64,000 nucleotides of DNA from Casp-actino8 sp001510335 (GCA_027729635.1 JAQCEM010000001.1:62001-126000), one strand, 5' to 3'. Positions 8,640-17,902 are shown, numbered from the stretch's first letter. Program-made: numbers and translations. The notes: generated by a model from the sequence alone, not told the origin.

Positions 8640-10372
8640 CGCGAACGAACTAAACGACCAGGTCGCGCTCCGGTATCCACGCCATTGCGGCGAGTGATGA
8701 CACCGTTCACGATTGTCGCAACATAACCCGTTGCCGTTTGCAATAGTCGACGTCCGCCAGCGGGTAAGTCATCTTCGGCATGAGGAAAACCGAGCGCTAA
8801 AGTGTCCATATCAATGATGTTGATATCGGCTTTCTTGCCTACTGCTAGTTGGCCACGATCGTCAAAGCCCATAACTTTTGCCGTGTCAAGAGTTTGAATC
8901 TTCACGGCGTCTTCAATGGTGAGTTTTGGACCACGATGACGATCACGCGCCCAGTGCGACAACACATAGGTCGGAATCGATGCATCGCAAATCATTCGGA
9001 CGTGCGCGCCGCCATCAGAAAGACCTGAGACTGTTGCTGGGTGCTTCAGCATTTCGTAAATCGCATCTTGAGTTCCGCCCACATAATTGAAGAACGGCAA
9101 CATCAAGAATGAACGACCTTCGTCTTTGTTCAGTAAGTCGTACGCAAAGCTCACGACATCAACTCCGGCGGCTTGCGCCATGTTGGCTACCAATTGTTCT
9201 GGACCCGGTTCGTAATCGGGCCTGTCGCCCATTGAGTACATCTTGTCGAGCATGCTTAACAAGAAGGCGCCAATGCTGTCGAACTGTTTCGACGGATCGG
9301 GATCGGTATCGGCTTCTGAAAGTATCTGGGCCTTCACTGCGGGCTGAGCGAGTTCACGTCGCAAGTCTTCGGACGACAACTTTTCAGATAGCGCAATAAA
9401 GGTCGGGCGCTTCTGGAAGAAGTGATAGCCGTCCCAGCCGATCATCATTCCGAATGGTCGGGCCGCAATTTGGGGATGCATCCGTCCACCTTGACCATTC
9501 ACCCGATCAACCACGCCGAGTGCCTCACGCCATGAATCGGCGTTGAGTTCGTTCTGCAACATCGCGAACGAAACTGGAAGACCCGTGCGCTCGGCCAACG
9601 AAGCCATCCACTCAACTTCTGACAAGAACACTGGTCGGTCAAATTCAAGACCTTGTGGCGCAACTTCGAACATTCCGCCACCTGCAGCGACAAGTCCGTC
9701 GGCGATTCCGTTCAATTCATCGAGGGCCGCGAAGGTACCAGGTACTGGCTCACCATCGCGAGCTTTGTGATTCAGAGTACGGGACGTAGAAAAACCGACC
9801 GCGCCTGCTTCACGAGCCTCACGAACAATCTGCGCCATCTGGGCAATGTCATCTGCGGTTGCCAGTTCGTTCTTGGCACCACGATCACCCATGACATAGG
9901 CGCGTACCGAGGCATGTGGCACATACGCCGAAATATCAATGGCATAGTTGCGCTTCTCTATGACATCAAGATATTCGGGGAAAGTTTCCCAACCCCAGGT
10001 GATTCCTTCATGTAATGCGGTGCCAGGAATATCTTCGACGCCTTCCATGAGTTGAACCAGCCACTCTTCGCTTCCGGGGCGCACCGGGGCAAATCCCACA
10101 CCGCAGTTACCCATCACAACAGTCGTCACGCCGTGTCCACTCGTTGGTTCAAGTAGATCGTCCCAGGTGACTTGGCCGTCAAAGTGGGTGTGGATGTCGA
10201 CGAATCCAGGGGTCACGATGAAGCCTGTCGCATCAATCACTTCGCGCGCCTCAGCCACGATCTGGGTTGCGATTTCGGCGATGCAACCATTCTCAATTGC
10301 CAGATCGGCCACAAACTTCTGGGCCCCAGTACCGTCAACGATGGTGCCGTTACGAATAATCACGTCGTACAT
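8636..10372 (-). CDS. N-acyl-D-amino-acid deacylase family amidohydrolase
   Basis: A 578-residue metal-dependent amidohydrolase of the D-aminoacylase/dihydroorotase-like superfamily. It opens with MYDVIIRNGTIVDGTG and carries the metal-binding TPGFVDIHTHFDGQ motif, a central VTTVVMGNCGVGFAP block that includes the Cys used by D-aminoacylases, and a late SDGGAH motif (metal Asp). The C-terminal KKADINIID is the usual composite-domain strand. Likely reaction: hydrolysis of N-acyl-D-amino acids or a similar amide; the exact substrate is unknown. ATG 10372 is preceded by GAGGGGGAT. A near-perfect stem-loop (10382-10409) lies just upstream in its leader. Confidence 0.85.
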   Translation of the reverse strand: MYDVIIRNGTIVDGTGAQKFVADLAIENGCIAEIATQIVAEAREVIDATGFIVTPGFVDIHTHFDGQVTWDDLLEPTSGHGVTTVVMGNCGVGFAPVRPGSEEWLVQLMEGVEDIPGTALHEGITWGWETFPEYLDVIEKRNYAIDISAYVPHASVRAYVMGDRGAKNELATADDIAQMAQIVREAREAGAVGFSTSRTLNHKARDGEPVPGTFAALDELNGIADGLVAAGGGMFEVAPQGLEFDRPVFLSEVEWMASLAERTGLPVSFAMLQNELNADSWREALGVVDRVNGQGGRMHPQIAARPFGMMIGWDGYHFFQKRPTFIALSEKLSSEDLRRELAQPAVKAQILSEADTDPDPSKQFDSIGAFLLSMLDKMYSMGDRPDYEPGPEQLVANMAQAAGVDVVSFAYDLLNKDEGRSFLMLPFFNYVGGTQDAIYEMLKHPATVSGLSDGGAHVRMICDASIPTYVLSHWARDRHRGPKLTIEDAVKIQTLDTAKVMGFDDRGQLAVGKKADINIIDMDTLALGFPHAEDDLPAGGRRLLQTATGYVATIVNGVITRRNGVDTGARPGRLVRSR

Positions 10373-10381
10373 ATATCCCCC

Positions 10382-10409
10382 TCATGAAGACCCCTCGGGG
10401 CTTTCATGA
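10382..10409 (-). other. Stem-loop in the leader of the amidohydrolase gene
   Basis: Arms TCATGAAGACCCC and GGGGCTTTCATGA match at 11 of 13 positions around a 2-base centre. The element lies 10 bases upstream of the amidohydrolase start, beside its purine-rich ribosome site, so as RNA it would place a hairpin near the start codon. As DNA it could equally be an operator. No U-run follows on the minus strand, so I do not call it a terminator. Confidence 0.5.
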
Positions 10410-10488
10410 AATCTAACGCATACGTTGATTCCGCGCTATCTCGGCAATCAATCGTGCCCCGATTGTTTCTTGCCTCTAACCTGCAGAT

Positions 10489-11415
10489 GTGCCCTCTACA
10501 GTCCTTGATCTGTCATCTGTCAAAGCCGTTTCACGCGCTTTAGGAACCCATAACTACCTCGCCGACGAGGGGTTGGCGACCTCAGTCTTCTTGGCTTTGA
10601 CGCTCCAGCGCCCCCTACTTCTCGAGGGGGAGGCTGGGGTTGGCAAGACCGAACTAGCCAAAGTTTTGTCGGCACTGACCGGAGGCGAACTTATTCGTTT
10701 GCAGTGCTACGAAGGAATTGACGCCACCCAAGCCGTGTACGACTGGGACTATTCGCGTCAGTTACTACACCTCCGAGCCGCTGAAGCCAGTGGTGAGGCC
10801 GCCAACCGTGGCGCCGATGCACTCGAGAACGAGTTATACCAAGAGCGATTCTTGTTGCGGCGAGCAGTGTTGCGAGCCCTTGAACCGGCCCCAGCCCCGC
10901 CGGTTTTATTGATCGACGAAATCGACCGTGCCGACGACGAGTTTGAGGCATATCTGCTCGAAGTCTTATCGGATTTTCAAGTCACAATTCCCGAACTCGG
11001 AACCTTCAAAGCACCAACTCCACCCATCGTGATTCTGACATCAAACCGCACCCGCGATGTTCACGATGCTTTGAAACGTCGTTGTCTGTATCACTGGATT
11101 GAGCACCCCACGTTTGACCGCGAAGTAGCAATCGTGCGACTGCGCGTTCCTCAAGTGGCTATTTCACTAGCGCGCCAAGTCGCGGCCGCAACCGAAGCGA
11201 TGCGCGGAATGCAGTTGTACAAACCGCCGGGCGTCGCCGAAACAATTGACTGGGCAACAGCACTTGGCAGTTTGGGTGTCGCCAACCTCGACGAAGACAG
11301 CGTACGTTCAACTCTTGGTGCCGTGCTCAAATACCGCGAAGACCAAGTACGCGTTGAGATGAGTGGCATGACTGATCTCATCAAGGCAGCAGTTCAACGG
11401 GCACTTGGCACCTGA
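10489..11415 (+). CDS. coxD: MoxR-type AAA+ ATPase, CoxD-like
   Basis: A 308-residue MoxR-family AAA+ ATPase. Walker A is GEAGVGKT (47-54), Walker B is VLLIDEIDRADDEFE, sensor 1 sits in ILTSNRT and the arginine-finger region in DALKRRCLYHWIEHP. Together with the adjacent VWA protein this is the MoxR-VWA chaperone pair; the YHWIEHP ending and the XdhC neighbours are typical of CoxD, which helps mature the Mo-Cu site of carbon monoxide dehydrogenase-type enzymes. Start GTG 10489. The structural Cox subunits are not in the window, so the client is not shown; other molybdenum hydroxylases are possible. Confidence 0.82.
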   Translation: MPSTVLDLSSVKAVSRALGTHNYLADEGLATSVFLALTLQRPLLLEGEAGVGKTELAKVLSALTGGELIRLQCYEGIDATQAVYDWDYSRQLLHLRAAEASGEAANRGADALENELYQERFLLRRAVLRALEPAPAPPVLLIDEIDRADDEFEAYLLEVLSDFQVTIPELGTFKAPTPPIVILTSNRTRDVHDALKRRCLYHWIEHPTFDREVAIVRLRVPQVAISLARQVAAATEAMRGMQLYKPPGVAETIDWATALGSLGVANLDEDSVRSTLGAVLKYREDQVRVEMSGMTDLIKAAVQRALGT

Positions 11416-11426
11416 GAATCTCTGCG

Positions 11427-12557
11427 ATGTCCGAAGTACTTGCCGACAACACGAATGCCGAACGAATTGCTGTGGCATTCGGTCGTGTCTTACGAAGCGC
11501 TGGCATCAGTACGCCCATCGGCAATGTTCTCACTTTTGTCGAAGCCCTCGGACTCGTCGGGATCAACAATCGCGACAATGTCTACTGGGCCGGTCGAACA
11601 ACTCTGTTACGCCGTCCTGAAGACGTCGCGCTATATGACAAGGCTTTCGCGGTCTTCTGGGAACGGCGCACGTCCAGTTCAGTTGAACCAGAAGAGCAAC
11701 TCATTCGCATCAACATTGAAATTGATGACGAAACCGACGGCACCGACGATGGACCATCCGAGGAAGCCGACGACGATGGTGAATCAATCACGTTGAGATT
11801 TTCTTCAGTTGAAACTCTTCGCAAGAAGGATTTTGCTTCGTACTCAAATGATGAACTAGACCTTGCCCAAGATCTCATGAGTCAGTTGCGACTTGTGGGT
11901 TCTCCACGTCACTCGTTTCGTATGCGTCCAACATCCAAAGGTTCTCGCCCCGATTTGCGACGAACGATTCGCTCCAGTCTTCGTTCGGGCGGTGAACCGA
12001 TTCGTCGCCACTGGCAAGAAAATGATGAACGACTACGGCGCCTCATTTTGCTTCTTGATGTCAGTGGTTCAATGGAGCCGTACGCTCGAGCACTTCTGCG
12101 ATTTGTCCAAGCAGCAGTCGCCGGCCGTCAAAAAGTGGAGGCTTTTGCCATCGGCACGCGCCTCACCCGAGTCACTCGTGAACTTGGCTCACGCGATCCT
12201 GACAAGGCCCTCAAACTAGCCGCCGATCGAGTTGTTGATTGGAGCGGCGGAACTCGCTTAGGCGAATGTGTACGTAACTTTAATCACGAATGGGGTGTGC
12301 GAGGAATGGCGCGAGGCGCCATTGTGGTGGTGCTGAGCGATGGCTGGGACCGCGGCGACCCAGAACTTCTCTCGCAACAAATGCAGCGACTACATCGAGT
12401 GAGTCACAGTTTGATTTGGGTTAATCCACTCAAAGTTTCACCTGGGTATGCCCCGCTCGCTCGGGGAATGGCCGCAGCGCTCCCCCATGTCGACCATTTC
12501 GTCGAGGGGCATTCGATTGAAGCAATGGAAGAACTCACTCGAGTGATCGGCCTATGA
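11427..12557 (+). CDS. coxE: VWA domain protein, CoxE-like
   Basis: A 376-residue protein with an acidic linker (about residues 98-120) and a C-terminal von Willebrand factor A domain. The metal-ion-dependent adhesion site is complete: Asp211, Ser213, Ser215 in LLDVSGSM, Thr276 in SGGTRLGE and Asp305 in VVLSDGWDRGD. It lies 11 bases after the MoxR gene and fits CoxE, partner of CoxD in metallocofactor maturation of CO dehydrogenase-type enzymes. No signal peptide or membrane segment is visible, so it should be cytoplasmic. Identification rests on domain type and context. Confidence 0.83.
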   Translation: MSEVLADNTNAERIAVAFGRVLRSAGISTPIGNVLTFVEALGLVGINNRDNVYWAGRTTLLRRPEDVALYDKAFAVFWERRTSSSVEPEEQLIRINIEIDDETDGTDDGPSEEADDDGESITLRFSSVETLRKKDFASYSNDELDLAQDLMSQLRLVGSPRHSFRMRPTSKGSRPDLRRTIRSSLRSGGEPIRRHWQENDERLRRLILLLDVSGSMEPYARALLRFVQAAVAGRQKVEAFAIGTRLTRVTRELGSRDPDKALKLAADRVVDWSGGTRLGECVRNFNHEWGVRGMARGAIVVVLSDGWDRGDPELLSQQMQRLHRVSHSLIWVNPLKVSPGYAPLARGMAAALPHVDHFVEGHSIEAMEELTRVIGL

Positions 12558-12617
12558 CACTCCAAGTCACTCACGAATATCGCAAGTACCCCTCCTCCAC
12601 GGCAGAATGTGAACATC

Positions 12618-12935
12618 ATGCGTGAGATCCTCAACGATATTGACCGCTGGCGCTCAGATGGCAAGAAGGTTGCCGTCGCTCGCGTCGTCAAAATCGAAGG
12701 TTCAGGTCCACGTGACCCCGGTGCCGCTATGGCAGTCAACGAAGATGGCGAGGTTGCGGGCTCAGTGAGCGGTGGTTGCGTTGAAGGGGCCGTGGTGAGC
12801 GAAGCTCTTGCCATCATTGGCGAAAATGCGCCCGGTCGCATGGTGACTTTCGGTTACAGCGATGACGAAGCATTTGCGGTCGGTCTGACGTGTGGCGGAA
12901 TTATTCGCTTGTACATCGAACAACTGGATTGGTGA
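12618..12935 (+). CDS. XdhC/CoxI family protein, single N-terminal domain
   Basis: A 105-residue protein consisting only of the XdhC_CoxI N-terminal domain: VAVARVVKIEGSGPRDPGAAMAV and GSVSGGCVEGAVV are the family hallmarks. XdhC proteins bind and sulfurate or deliver molybdenum cofactor to xanthine or CO dehydrogenases. ATG 12618 gives the usual start (MREILNDIDRW); a GTG three codons earlier is also possible. The second XdhC gene follows after eight bases. This split arrangement (free N-domain plus a full protein) is known from other actinomycetes and is not a frameshift, because the next gene has its own N-domain. Confidence 0.82.
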   Translation: MREILNDIDRWRSDGKKVAVARVVKIEGSGPRDPGAAMAVNEDGEVAGSVSGGCVEGAVVSEALAIIGENAPGRMVTFGYSDDEAFAVGLTCGGIIRLYIEQLDW

Positions 12936-12942
12936 ATTCAGC

Positions 12943-13761
12943 GTGAGTACTTTGATCTACCAACAGTTCACCGATTACATCAGAAACGAAACACCGGTCG
13001 CTCTTGCGACAATTATTGAAGGACCCGGCGTCGGAGCCAAGCTACTTGTTGCCCGAGTTGACGGCGTTGAAAAAGTCATCGGCTCGCTCGGCCACCCCGA
13101 ACTTGATCGTGTCGTTGCGCGAGATACCGCCGGAGAACTTGAGGCAGGTCGTACCGGTGTTCGGCATTACGGTCCCGAAGGACAAGCGACTCCCGAAGAT
13201 CTCATCGACACACCAACAGTTGTCGTCTTTATTGAGAGCTTTTCGCCTGCGCCACAGATGTGGATCTTTGGTGCCGTTGATTTCACGGCCGCCCTTGGTC
13301 GAGTTGCCAAAGTTCTCGGTTATCGGGTGACAGTTTGCGATGCACGCGAGATCTTCGCGACCAAGCGACGATTCCCGATGGCCGACGAGGTCATGGTCAC
13401 GTGGCCGACACCCATGTTTGAAAAGCGCGGCAATACTTTGGGTCCGCGGGACGCAGTGTGCATTTTGACGCACGATCCGAAGTTTGATGTTCCAGCAGTT
13501 CAAGGTGCACTCTCGACATCGGTTGGCTACATCGGCGTGATGGGTAGTCGCAAGACGCATAACAAGCGTCTTGAGCGCCTTGCTGAAGTTGGCGTGAATT
13601 CACCCGAGCAATTGAGTCGCCTGATGTCACCAATCGGACTTGATCTTGGTGGCCGCACACCCGAAGAAACTGCGATCGCGATTTGCGCTGAAATCATTGC
13701 TCGCCGAACTGGTCACTTAGCGACCAGTCTCAAAAACACCGACGGCGCAATTCACTCGTAG
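12943..13761 (+). CDS. XdhC family protein with Rossmann domain
   Basis: A 272-residue XdhC-type molybdenum-cofactor maturation protein. An N-terminal domain (VALATIIEGPGVGAKLLV) is followed by the Rossmann-like C-terminal XdhC domain (MWIFGAVDFTAALGRVAKVLGYRVTVCDAR), the VCILTHDPKFDVPAVQGAL block and GYIGVMGSRKTHNKR. The frame opens at 12892, inside the previous gene, but GTG 12943 gives a family-like N-terminus. It is the last gene of the coxD-coxE-xdhC-xdhC run. It ends nine bases before the convergent M24 peptidase. It should act with a molybdenum hydroxylase encoded elsewhere. Confidence 0.85.
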   Translation: MSTLIYQQFTDYIRNETPVALATIIEGPGVGAKLLVARVDGVEKVIGSLGHPELDRVVARDTAGELEAGRTGVRHYGPEGQATPEDLIDTPTVVVFIESFSPAPQMWIFGAVDFTAALGRVAKVLGYRVTVCDAREIFATKRRFPMADEVMVTWPTPMFEKRGNTLGPRDAVCILTHDPKFDVPAVQGALSTSVGYIGVMGSRKTHNKRLERLAEVGVNSPEQLSRLMSPIGLDLGGRTPEETAIAICAEIIARRTGHLATSLKNTDGAIHS

Positions 13762-13769
13762 GGCTAGTT

Positions 13770-14918
13770 CTAGGCGTCAACCGCAATCAGATTGTGATCG
13801 GCATGGTTCATTGAATCAGGTCCATGTGTTGTTGCGACAACAATGTCTTCTAAGCGCATTCCCCATTTACCCGGCAAGTAGATACCTGGTTCAATACTGA
13901 ATGCATGACCAGCCTCTAACGGTAGAGAGTTTCCACTCACGATATACGGGTCTTCATGAGCATCAAGGCCAATACCGTGACCGGTGCGATGAATGAAATA
14001 ATCGCCAAAGCCTGCCGCTGTGATAACTCGACGGGCTACTGCATCAACCTCTTCACACGGCGTTCCGATTGTTGCCGCCTTCACTGCCGCTGCTTCGGCT
14101 TCAAAAAGAACTGCGTACGCTTCAGCAACATCTGAGGCAATGTCGCCAGTGAACACACAGCGAGTGATGTCACTGCAATAACCATTCATCGTGCCACCAA
14201 AATCGCACAGAACGATTTCATTATTCTGAATGACTCGCGAACCCGGATGATGATGTGGGCTCGCGGCGTTCTCGCCAGCCGCCACAATCGCGAAGTTCAC
14301 AACGTCATGACCCTCGGCCAAGATGCGTGCCGACAGATCGGCTGACACTTGTGCTTCGGTACGACCGACTAACGGAATTCGACCAGCTTGCAATTCACCA
14401 GCAATGCGATCAACCGCCGCACCAGCTACTCGCAATGCATCGATTTCGGCTTGGTCTTTGCGCATTCGCAACGAACCAATCACATCAACTGAGCGGCGAT
14501 ACTGCGTTGACGAAAGCATCGGCATGAGATCAACCAAGAATCGCGCCCACATCTGATCGCCGACAGCAACAACTCGAGTCTCTGGCGTTGACTCTTTCAC
14601 TAGCCGTGCAGTGATGGCCACTGGATCTTCGGTTTCACTCCACGGCAACAATGCGAACACGCCAGGCATCAAGGTGACGCGAGGAGCTTCAAGGCCAGGA
14701 ACAACAATCGTGGCATCGCCATGGGCGGGCAAGACCAACATCGTCAAACGTTCAAGTGGCATCGCGTTATAGCCAGTGAGGTATGGCATATCAAGGCCAA
14801 GCGACAAGAGCGCAACATCAACACCCTGAGCCCGCATTGACTGACGCGCTCGTTCTAAGCGATCAGCGAAAACCTTGGCATCATTTGACGGCGATGAAAC
14901 AATCGAATGACCACTCAT
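13770..14918 (-). CDS. M24 family metallopeptidase (Xaa-Pro aminopeptidase-like)
   Basis: A 382-residue creatinase/Xaa-Pro dipeptidase-fold enzyme. The metal ligands are in place: Asp pair in VLCDFGG...GYCSDITR, His in HRTGHGIGLDAHEDP, and Glu in FSIEPGIYLPGKWGMRLEDI. An N-terminal creatinase-like domain covers about the first 140 residues. It likely removes N-terminal residues before proline, or cleaves Xaa-Pro dipeptides, in the cytoplasm. The start overlaps the end of the LipB-LipA gene by four bases (ATGA), so it is the last gene of the lpd-sucB-lipBA operon, though its function is not obviously linked to lipoylation. Confidence 0.87.
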   Translation of the reverse strand: MSGHSIVSSPSNDAKVFADRLERARQSMRAQGVDVALLSLGLDMPYLTGYNAMPLERLTMLVLPAHGDATIVVPGLEAPRVTLMPGVFALLPWSETEDPVAITARLVKESTPETRVVAVGDQMWARFLVDLMPMLSSTQYRRSVDVIGSLRMRKDQAEIDALRVAGAAVDRIAGELQAGRIPLVGRTEAQVSADLSARILAEGHDVVNFAIVAAGENAASPHHHPGSRVIQNNEIVLCDFGGTMNGYCSDITRCVFTGDIASDVAEAYAVLFEAEAAAVKAATIGTPCEEVDAVARRVITAAGFGDYFIHRTGHGIGLDAHEDPYIVSGNSLPLEAGHAFSIEPGIYLPGKWGMRLEDIVVATTHGPDSMNHADHNLIAVDA

Positions 14919-16567
14919 GATTTTGCAACTCTACTCAACATCACAGGCACTGCGTCGCTCGCCGAATCAGCCGACTGTTTGGCGTGATAACTCGAACGCG
15001 TTAACGGGCTCGACTCAACATGACCAATACCCAAAGCCTCACCTACTTGCTTCCAACGGGTGAACTCATCAGGATGAATCCAACGGGCAACTGGCGTGTG
15101 GTGCGTCGTCGGCCGCAAGTACTGGCCAATCGTCACGATATTGACGCCGATTCCTGCGAGATCGGCCAGGCATCCATCGACTTCTTCGCTGGTTTCGCCC
15201 ATTCCTAAAACCAGACCTGACTTCACCACAAGTCCTGCTGCTTTCGCCGCCGCCAACACACCAAGCGAACGCGCATAGCCAGCCGATGGACGAACCGCTC
15301 GCTGCAAACGTGCCACCGTTTCAATGTTGTGGTTAAAGACATCAGGCCGAGCGTCAAACAATAACTGCAGTGAGGCAACGTCACCTTTGGCATCTGACAC
15401 CAATGTTTCTATCCGGGTCAAAGGATTACGTTCACGAATTGCCCGCACGCATTCGGCAACATGCGCAAAACCGCCATCGGCCAAATCGTCGCGTGCAACC
15501 ATCGTGAGAACAGCATGCGTTAATCCCATTGACGCGACAGCCTCAGCAACGCGTTGTGGTTCGTCAGCTTCAGGCAATTCGGGCTTGCGAGTATCAACCA
15601 AACAAAAACCACATGCTCGAGTGCAACGCTCGCCCAACACCATGAATGTTGCCGTGCCATCTTTCCAACATTCAGAAAGATTGGGGCAACCAGCCTCCTC
15701 GCAGACCGTTACTAATTTCAGCTGGCTCAATGTGCGCTTGATCTTTAGAACCTCGGTACCAATTTGTACTTTGGGTCGCAACCACTCTGGTTTACGTTCC
15801 GAGAAGTCAACCCCACCATCAATGCCAGCGTCAGCAAGACGTCCGAGCATTCGAACAGGTTCACCGGGCCCTTCGCCACGCGAGAAACGCGACAAGTCTT
15901 CGGGTCGGTGCACCCAAGCAACTTCTTGTTGTTCACCCTCACCATCGCCCCAACGTTCAATCGCTAATCGACTGACAATCTTCACGACTTCTTGCATTGA
16001 TACGTCAATGCCTTCTTCTTTGAGCGATGTCACTGGATACTCAGCAACACCGCACGGCACGATGTGTTGACGCATATACGTCATGTCGGGATCAACGTTG
16101 AGAGCGAATCCGTGCATCGTGCGCCCGTGCGCCAATCGAACACCGATGGCGCTGATCTTGCGACGGCGATCGTTGTCGGCATCAAGCCAGACTCCGGCAA
16201 AACCAGATAAGCGCCCAGGGCTCTTCACACCAAGCTCAGTCAATGCATCAATGACCAACTGTTCAACACCGCACACATGCGCCGTGGCACCGATCGCATT
16301 TTCAATATTCAAAATTGGATAACCAACCAACTGCCCCGGCCCGTGATACGTGATGTCACCACCCCGTTTCACCGAGACAAAATCTGCGCCAACTTCGGCG
16401 GGATCACATTTCAGATTCTTTTCCAACTCAGCACGTGGCCCATAGGTAAAGACGTGCGGATGCTCAAGAAGCAACAGATGCTGTTCTCGTCCGTGCTCAA
16501 AGAGTGCGGTTTGTAACGCTAGAACCTCGCGATACGCGACCCTGCCAATCCAGCGGACGCGCAACAT
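14915..16567 (-). CDS. lipB-lipA: Octanoyltransferase LipB fused to lipoyl synthase LipA
   Basis: One 550-residue chain carries both enzymes of de novo lipoylation. Residues 1 to about 225 are LipB: KRGGDITYHGPGQLVGYP, catalytic Lys137 (RRRKISAIG) and Cys172 (PCGV). Residues from about 245 on are LipA: auxiliary cluster cysteines 289, 294 and 300 (CEEAGCPNLSEC), radical-SAM cysteines 315, 319 and 322 (CTRACGFC) and the C-terminal RSSYHA serine. LipB moves octanoate from acyl carrier protein to E2 lipoyl domains and LipA inserts the two sulfurs. All key residues of both halves are present and no stop or frame change separates them. The target E2 (sucB) starts four bases upstream. Confidence 0.93.
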   Translation of the reverse strand: MLRVRWIGRVAYREVLALQTALFEHGREQHLLLLEHPHVFTYGPRAELEKNLKCDPAEVGADFVSVKRGGDITYHGPGQLVGYPILNIENAIGATAHVCGVEQLVIDALTELGVKSPGRLSGFAGVWLDADNDRRRKISAIGVRLAHGRTMHGFALNVDPDMTYMRQHIVPCGVAEYPVTSLKEEGIDVSMQEVVKIVSRLAIERWGDGEGEQQEVAWVHRPEDLSRFSRGEGPGEPVRMLGRLADAGIDGGVDFSERKPEWLRPKVQIGTEVLKIKRTLSQLKLVTVCEEAGCPNLSECWKDGTATFMVLGERCTRACGFCLVDTRKPELPEADEPQRVAEAVASMGLTHAVLTMVARDDLADGGFAHVAECVRAIRERNPLTRIETLVSDAKGDVASLQLLFDARPDVFNHNIETVARLQRAVRPSAGYARSLGVLAAAKAAGLVVKSGLVLGMGETSEEVDGCLADLAGIGVNIVTIGQYLRPTTHHTPVARWIHPDEFTRWKQVGEALGIGHVESSPLTRSSYHAKQSADSASDAVPVMLSRVAKS

Positions 16568-16570
16568 GAT

Positions 16571-17902
16571 TTAGAACTCGCTCGACCAATCGCGGGTCTC
16601 AAGAATTTCCTTGACACGCACTAAAAAGCTGGCCGCGTATGCGCCGTCGAATGCACGATGATCCCAGCTCATGGCCAAATGCCCTACTGGATGAATCGCG
16701 ATACTCTCGCCACCGCCCGGAACATTCACAACCACGGGCTTGCGCACAATTGCATCAGTCGACAAAATTGCAACCTGTGGCTGATTGATGATTGCCATCG
16801 TGAGCACTGAACCAGCAGAGCCATTATTCGAGATAGTGAACGTGCCGCCCTGAATTTCGTCAGGACTGAGCTTGCGAGTCTTCGCACGCGTTGCCAAGTC
16901 GCTAATTTCTCGAGCGATCGCTCGCAAACGCTTTCCTTCAGCGCTACGTACAACCGGCACTAAGAGACCAAGACCTTCAATGTCAACCGCAATACCAAGA
17001 TCGACATAACGGTGCACGATGAGATCGGTGCCCGAAATGCTCGCGTTCATGTGCGGGAAGTCCACCAACGCATCAACAACCGCTCGCGAAATGAATGGAA
17101 GGTAAGTCAGGCTGAAACCTTCAGCTGATTTAAACTCGTCTTTCGTCTTGGCCCGAGTGTTATCGATGTTTGCGTAGTCGACTTCAACAACACTGAGTGC
17201 ATGCGGGCTCACGCTCAACGACATCGTCATATGGGCACCGGTCAGTTGACGAATCTTTGACAACGGAACAATGTCGTCACGTTCGCCAGCGCGTACCACT
17301 GGTGCCGCAGCAACGCGTGTAGGTGCAACTGGTGCAGGGCTTACTGCCGCGGGTCGTGATGCTGATGGTGCAGTCGGGGCCGAACCGGCAGCGATCTTGT
17401 CAATGTGATCAAGAACGTCTTCTCGGGTGATACGACCTCCAGGGCCAGTTCCAGCAATGGAGTCAACGTTGAGATTGTGTTCGGTCACCAAACGCCGCAC
17501 AACAGGCGACAGTAAACGATTGTCATTGCCCGCAGCCGGAGCGGCAGCAGATACCGGAGCCGCAACGACTGGCGCAGGAGCTGGGGCAGGACCAGCAACC
17601 ACAGGTGCTAGCGCAACTTCGACAACTGGCGCCGGAGAAGCGGCAGGAGGCGCAGCAACGACTGCACCCGCATCACCGACCACTCCGATGACTGCACCAA
17701 CGGGGACGGTCTCACCTTCCGGAACGCGAATTTCAATCAAGACTCCAGCCACAGGCGAAGGAACTTCGGTGTCCACTTTGTCGGTGGAAACTTCGAACAA
17801 GGGCTCATCAGCGGCAACGGTGTCACCGACTTTCTTGAACCAGCGCGTGATAGTTCCTTCAGTAACAGTTTCTCCAAGTTGCGGAAGGGTTACTTCTGCC
17901 AT
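16571..17902 (-). CDS. sucB: 2-oxo acid dehydrogenase E2 (succinyltransferase/acyltransferase)
   Basis: A 443-residue E2 component. One lipoyl domain at the N-terminus has the lipoylation Lys42 (EVSTDKVDTEVPSP). A long Ala-Pro linker follows (about 78-130), then the E1/E3-binding domain (LLSPVVRRLVTEHNLNVDSI...RITREDVLDHI), a second Ala/Pro linker and the catalytic domain ending in the DHRAFDG active-site motif. ATG 17902 is preferred over the GTG one codon upstream. The actinobacterial context (lpd, lipB, lipA) matches the mycobacterial dlaT neighbourhood, so it may serve pyruvate and/or 2-oxoglutarate dehydrogenase. E1 is not in the window. Confidence 0.9.
   Translation of the reverse strand: MAEVTLPQLGETVTEGTITRWFKKVGDTVAADEPLFEVSTDKVDTEVPSPVAGVLIEIRVPEGETVPVGAVIGVVGDAGAVVAAPPAASPAPVVEVALAPVVAGPAPAPAPVVAAPVSAAAPAAGNDNRLLSPVVRRLVTEHNLNVDSIAGTGPGGRITREDVLDHIDKIAAGSAPTAPSASRPAAVSPAPVAPTRVAAAPVVRAGERDDIVPLSKIRQLTGAHMTMSLSVSPHALSVVEVDYANIDNTRAKTKDEFKSAEGFSLTYLPFISRAVVDALVDFPHMNASISGTDLIVHRYVDLGIAVDIEGLGLLVPVVRSAEGKRLRAIAREISDLATRAKTRKLSPDEIQGGTFTISNNGSAGSVLTMAIINQPQVAILSTDAIVRKPVVVNVPGGGESIAIHPVGHLAMSWDHRAFDGAYAASFLVRVKEILETRDWSSEF

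Noticed and set aside
12618..13761. Possible frameshift splitting one XdhC gene in two
   Set aside because: Each gene has its own complete XdhC N-terminal domain, and the split form is known from other actinomycetes.
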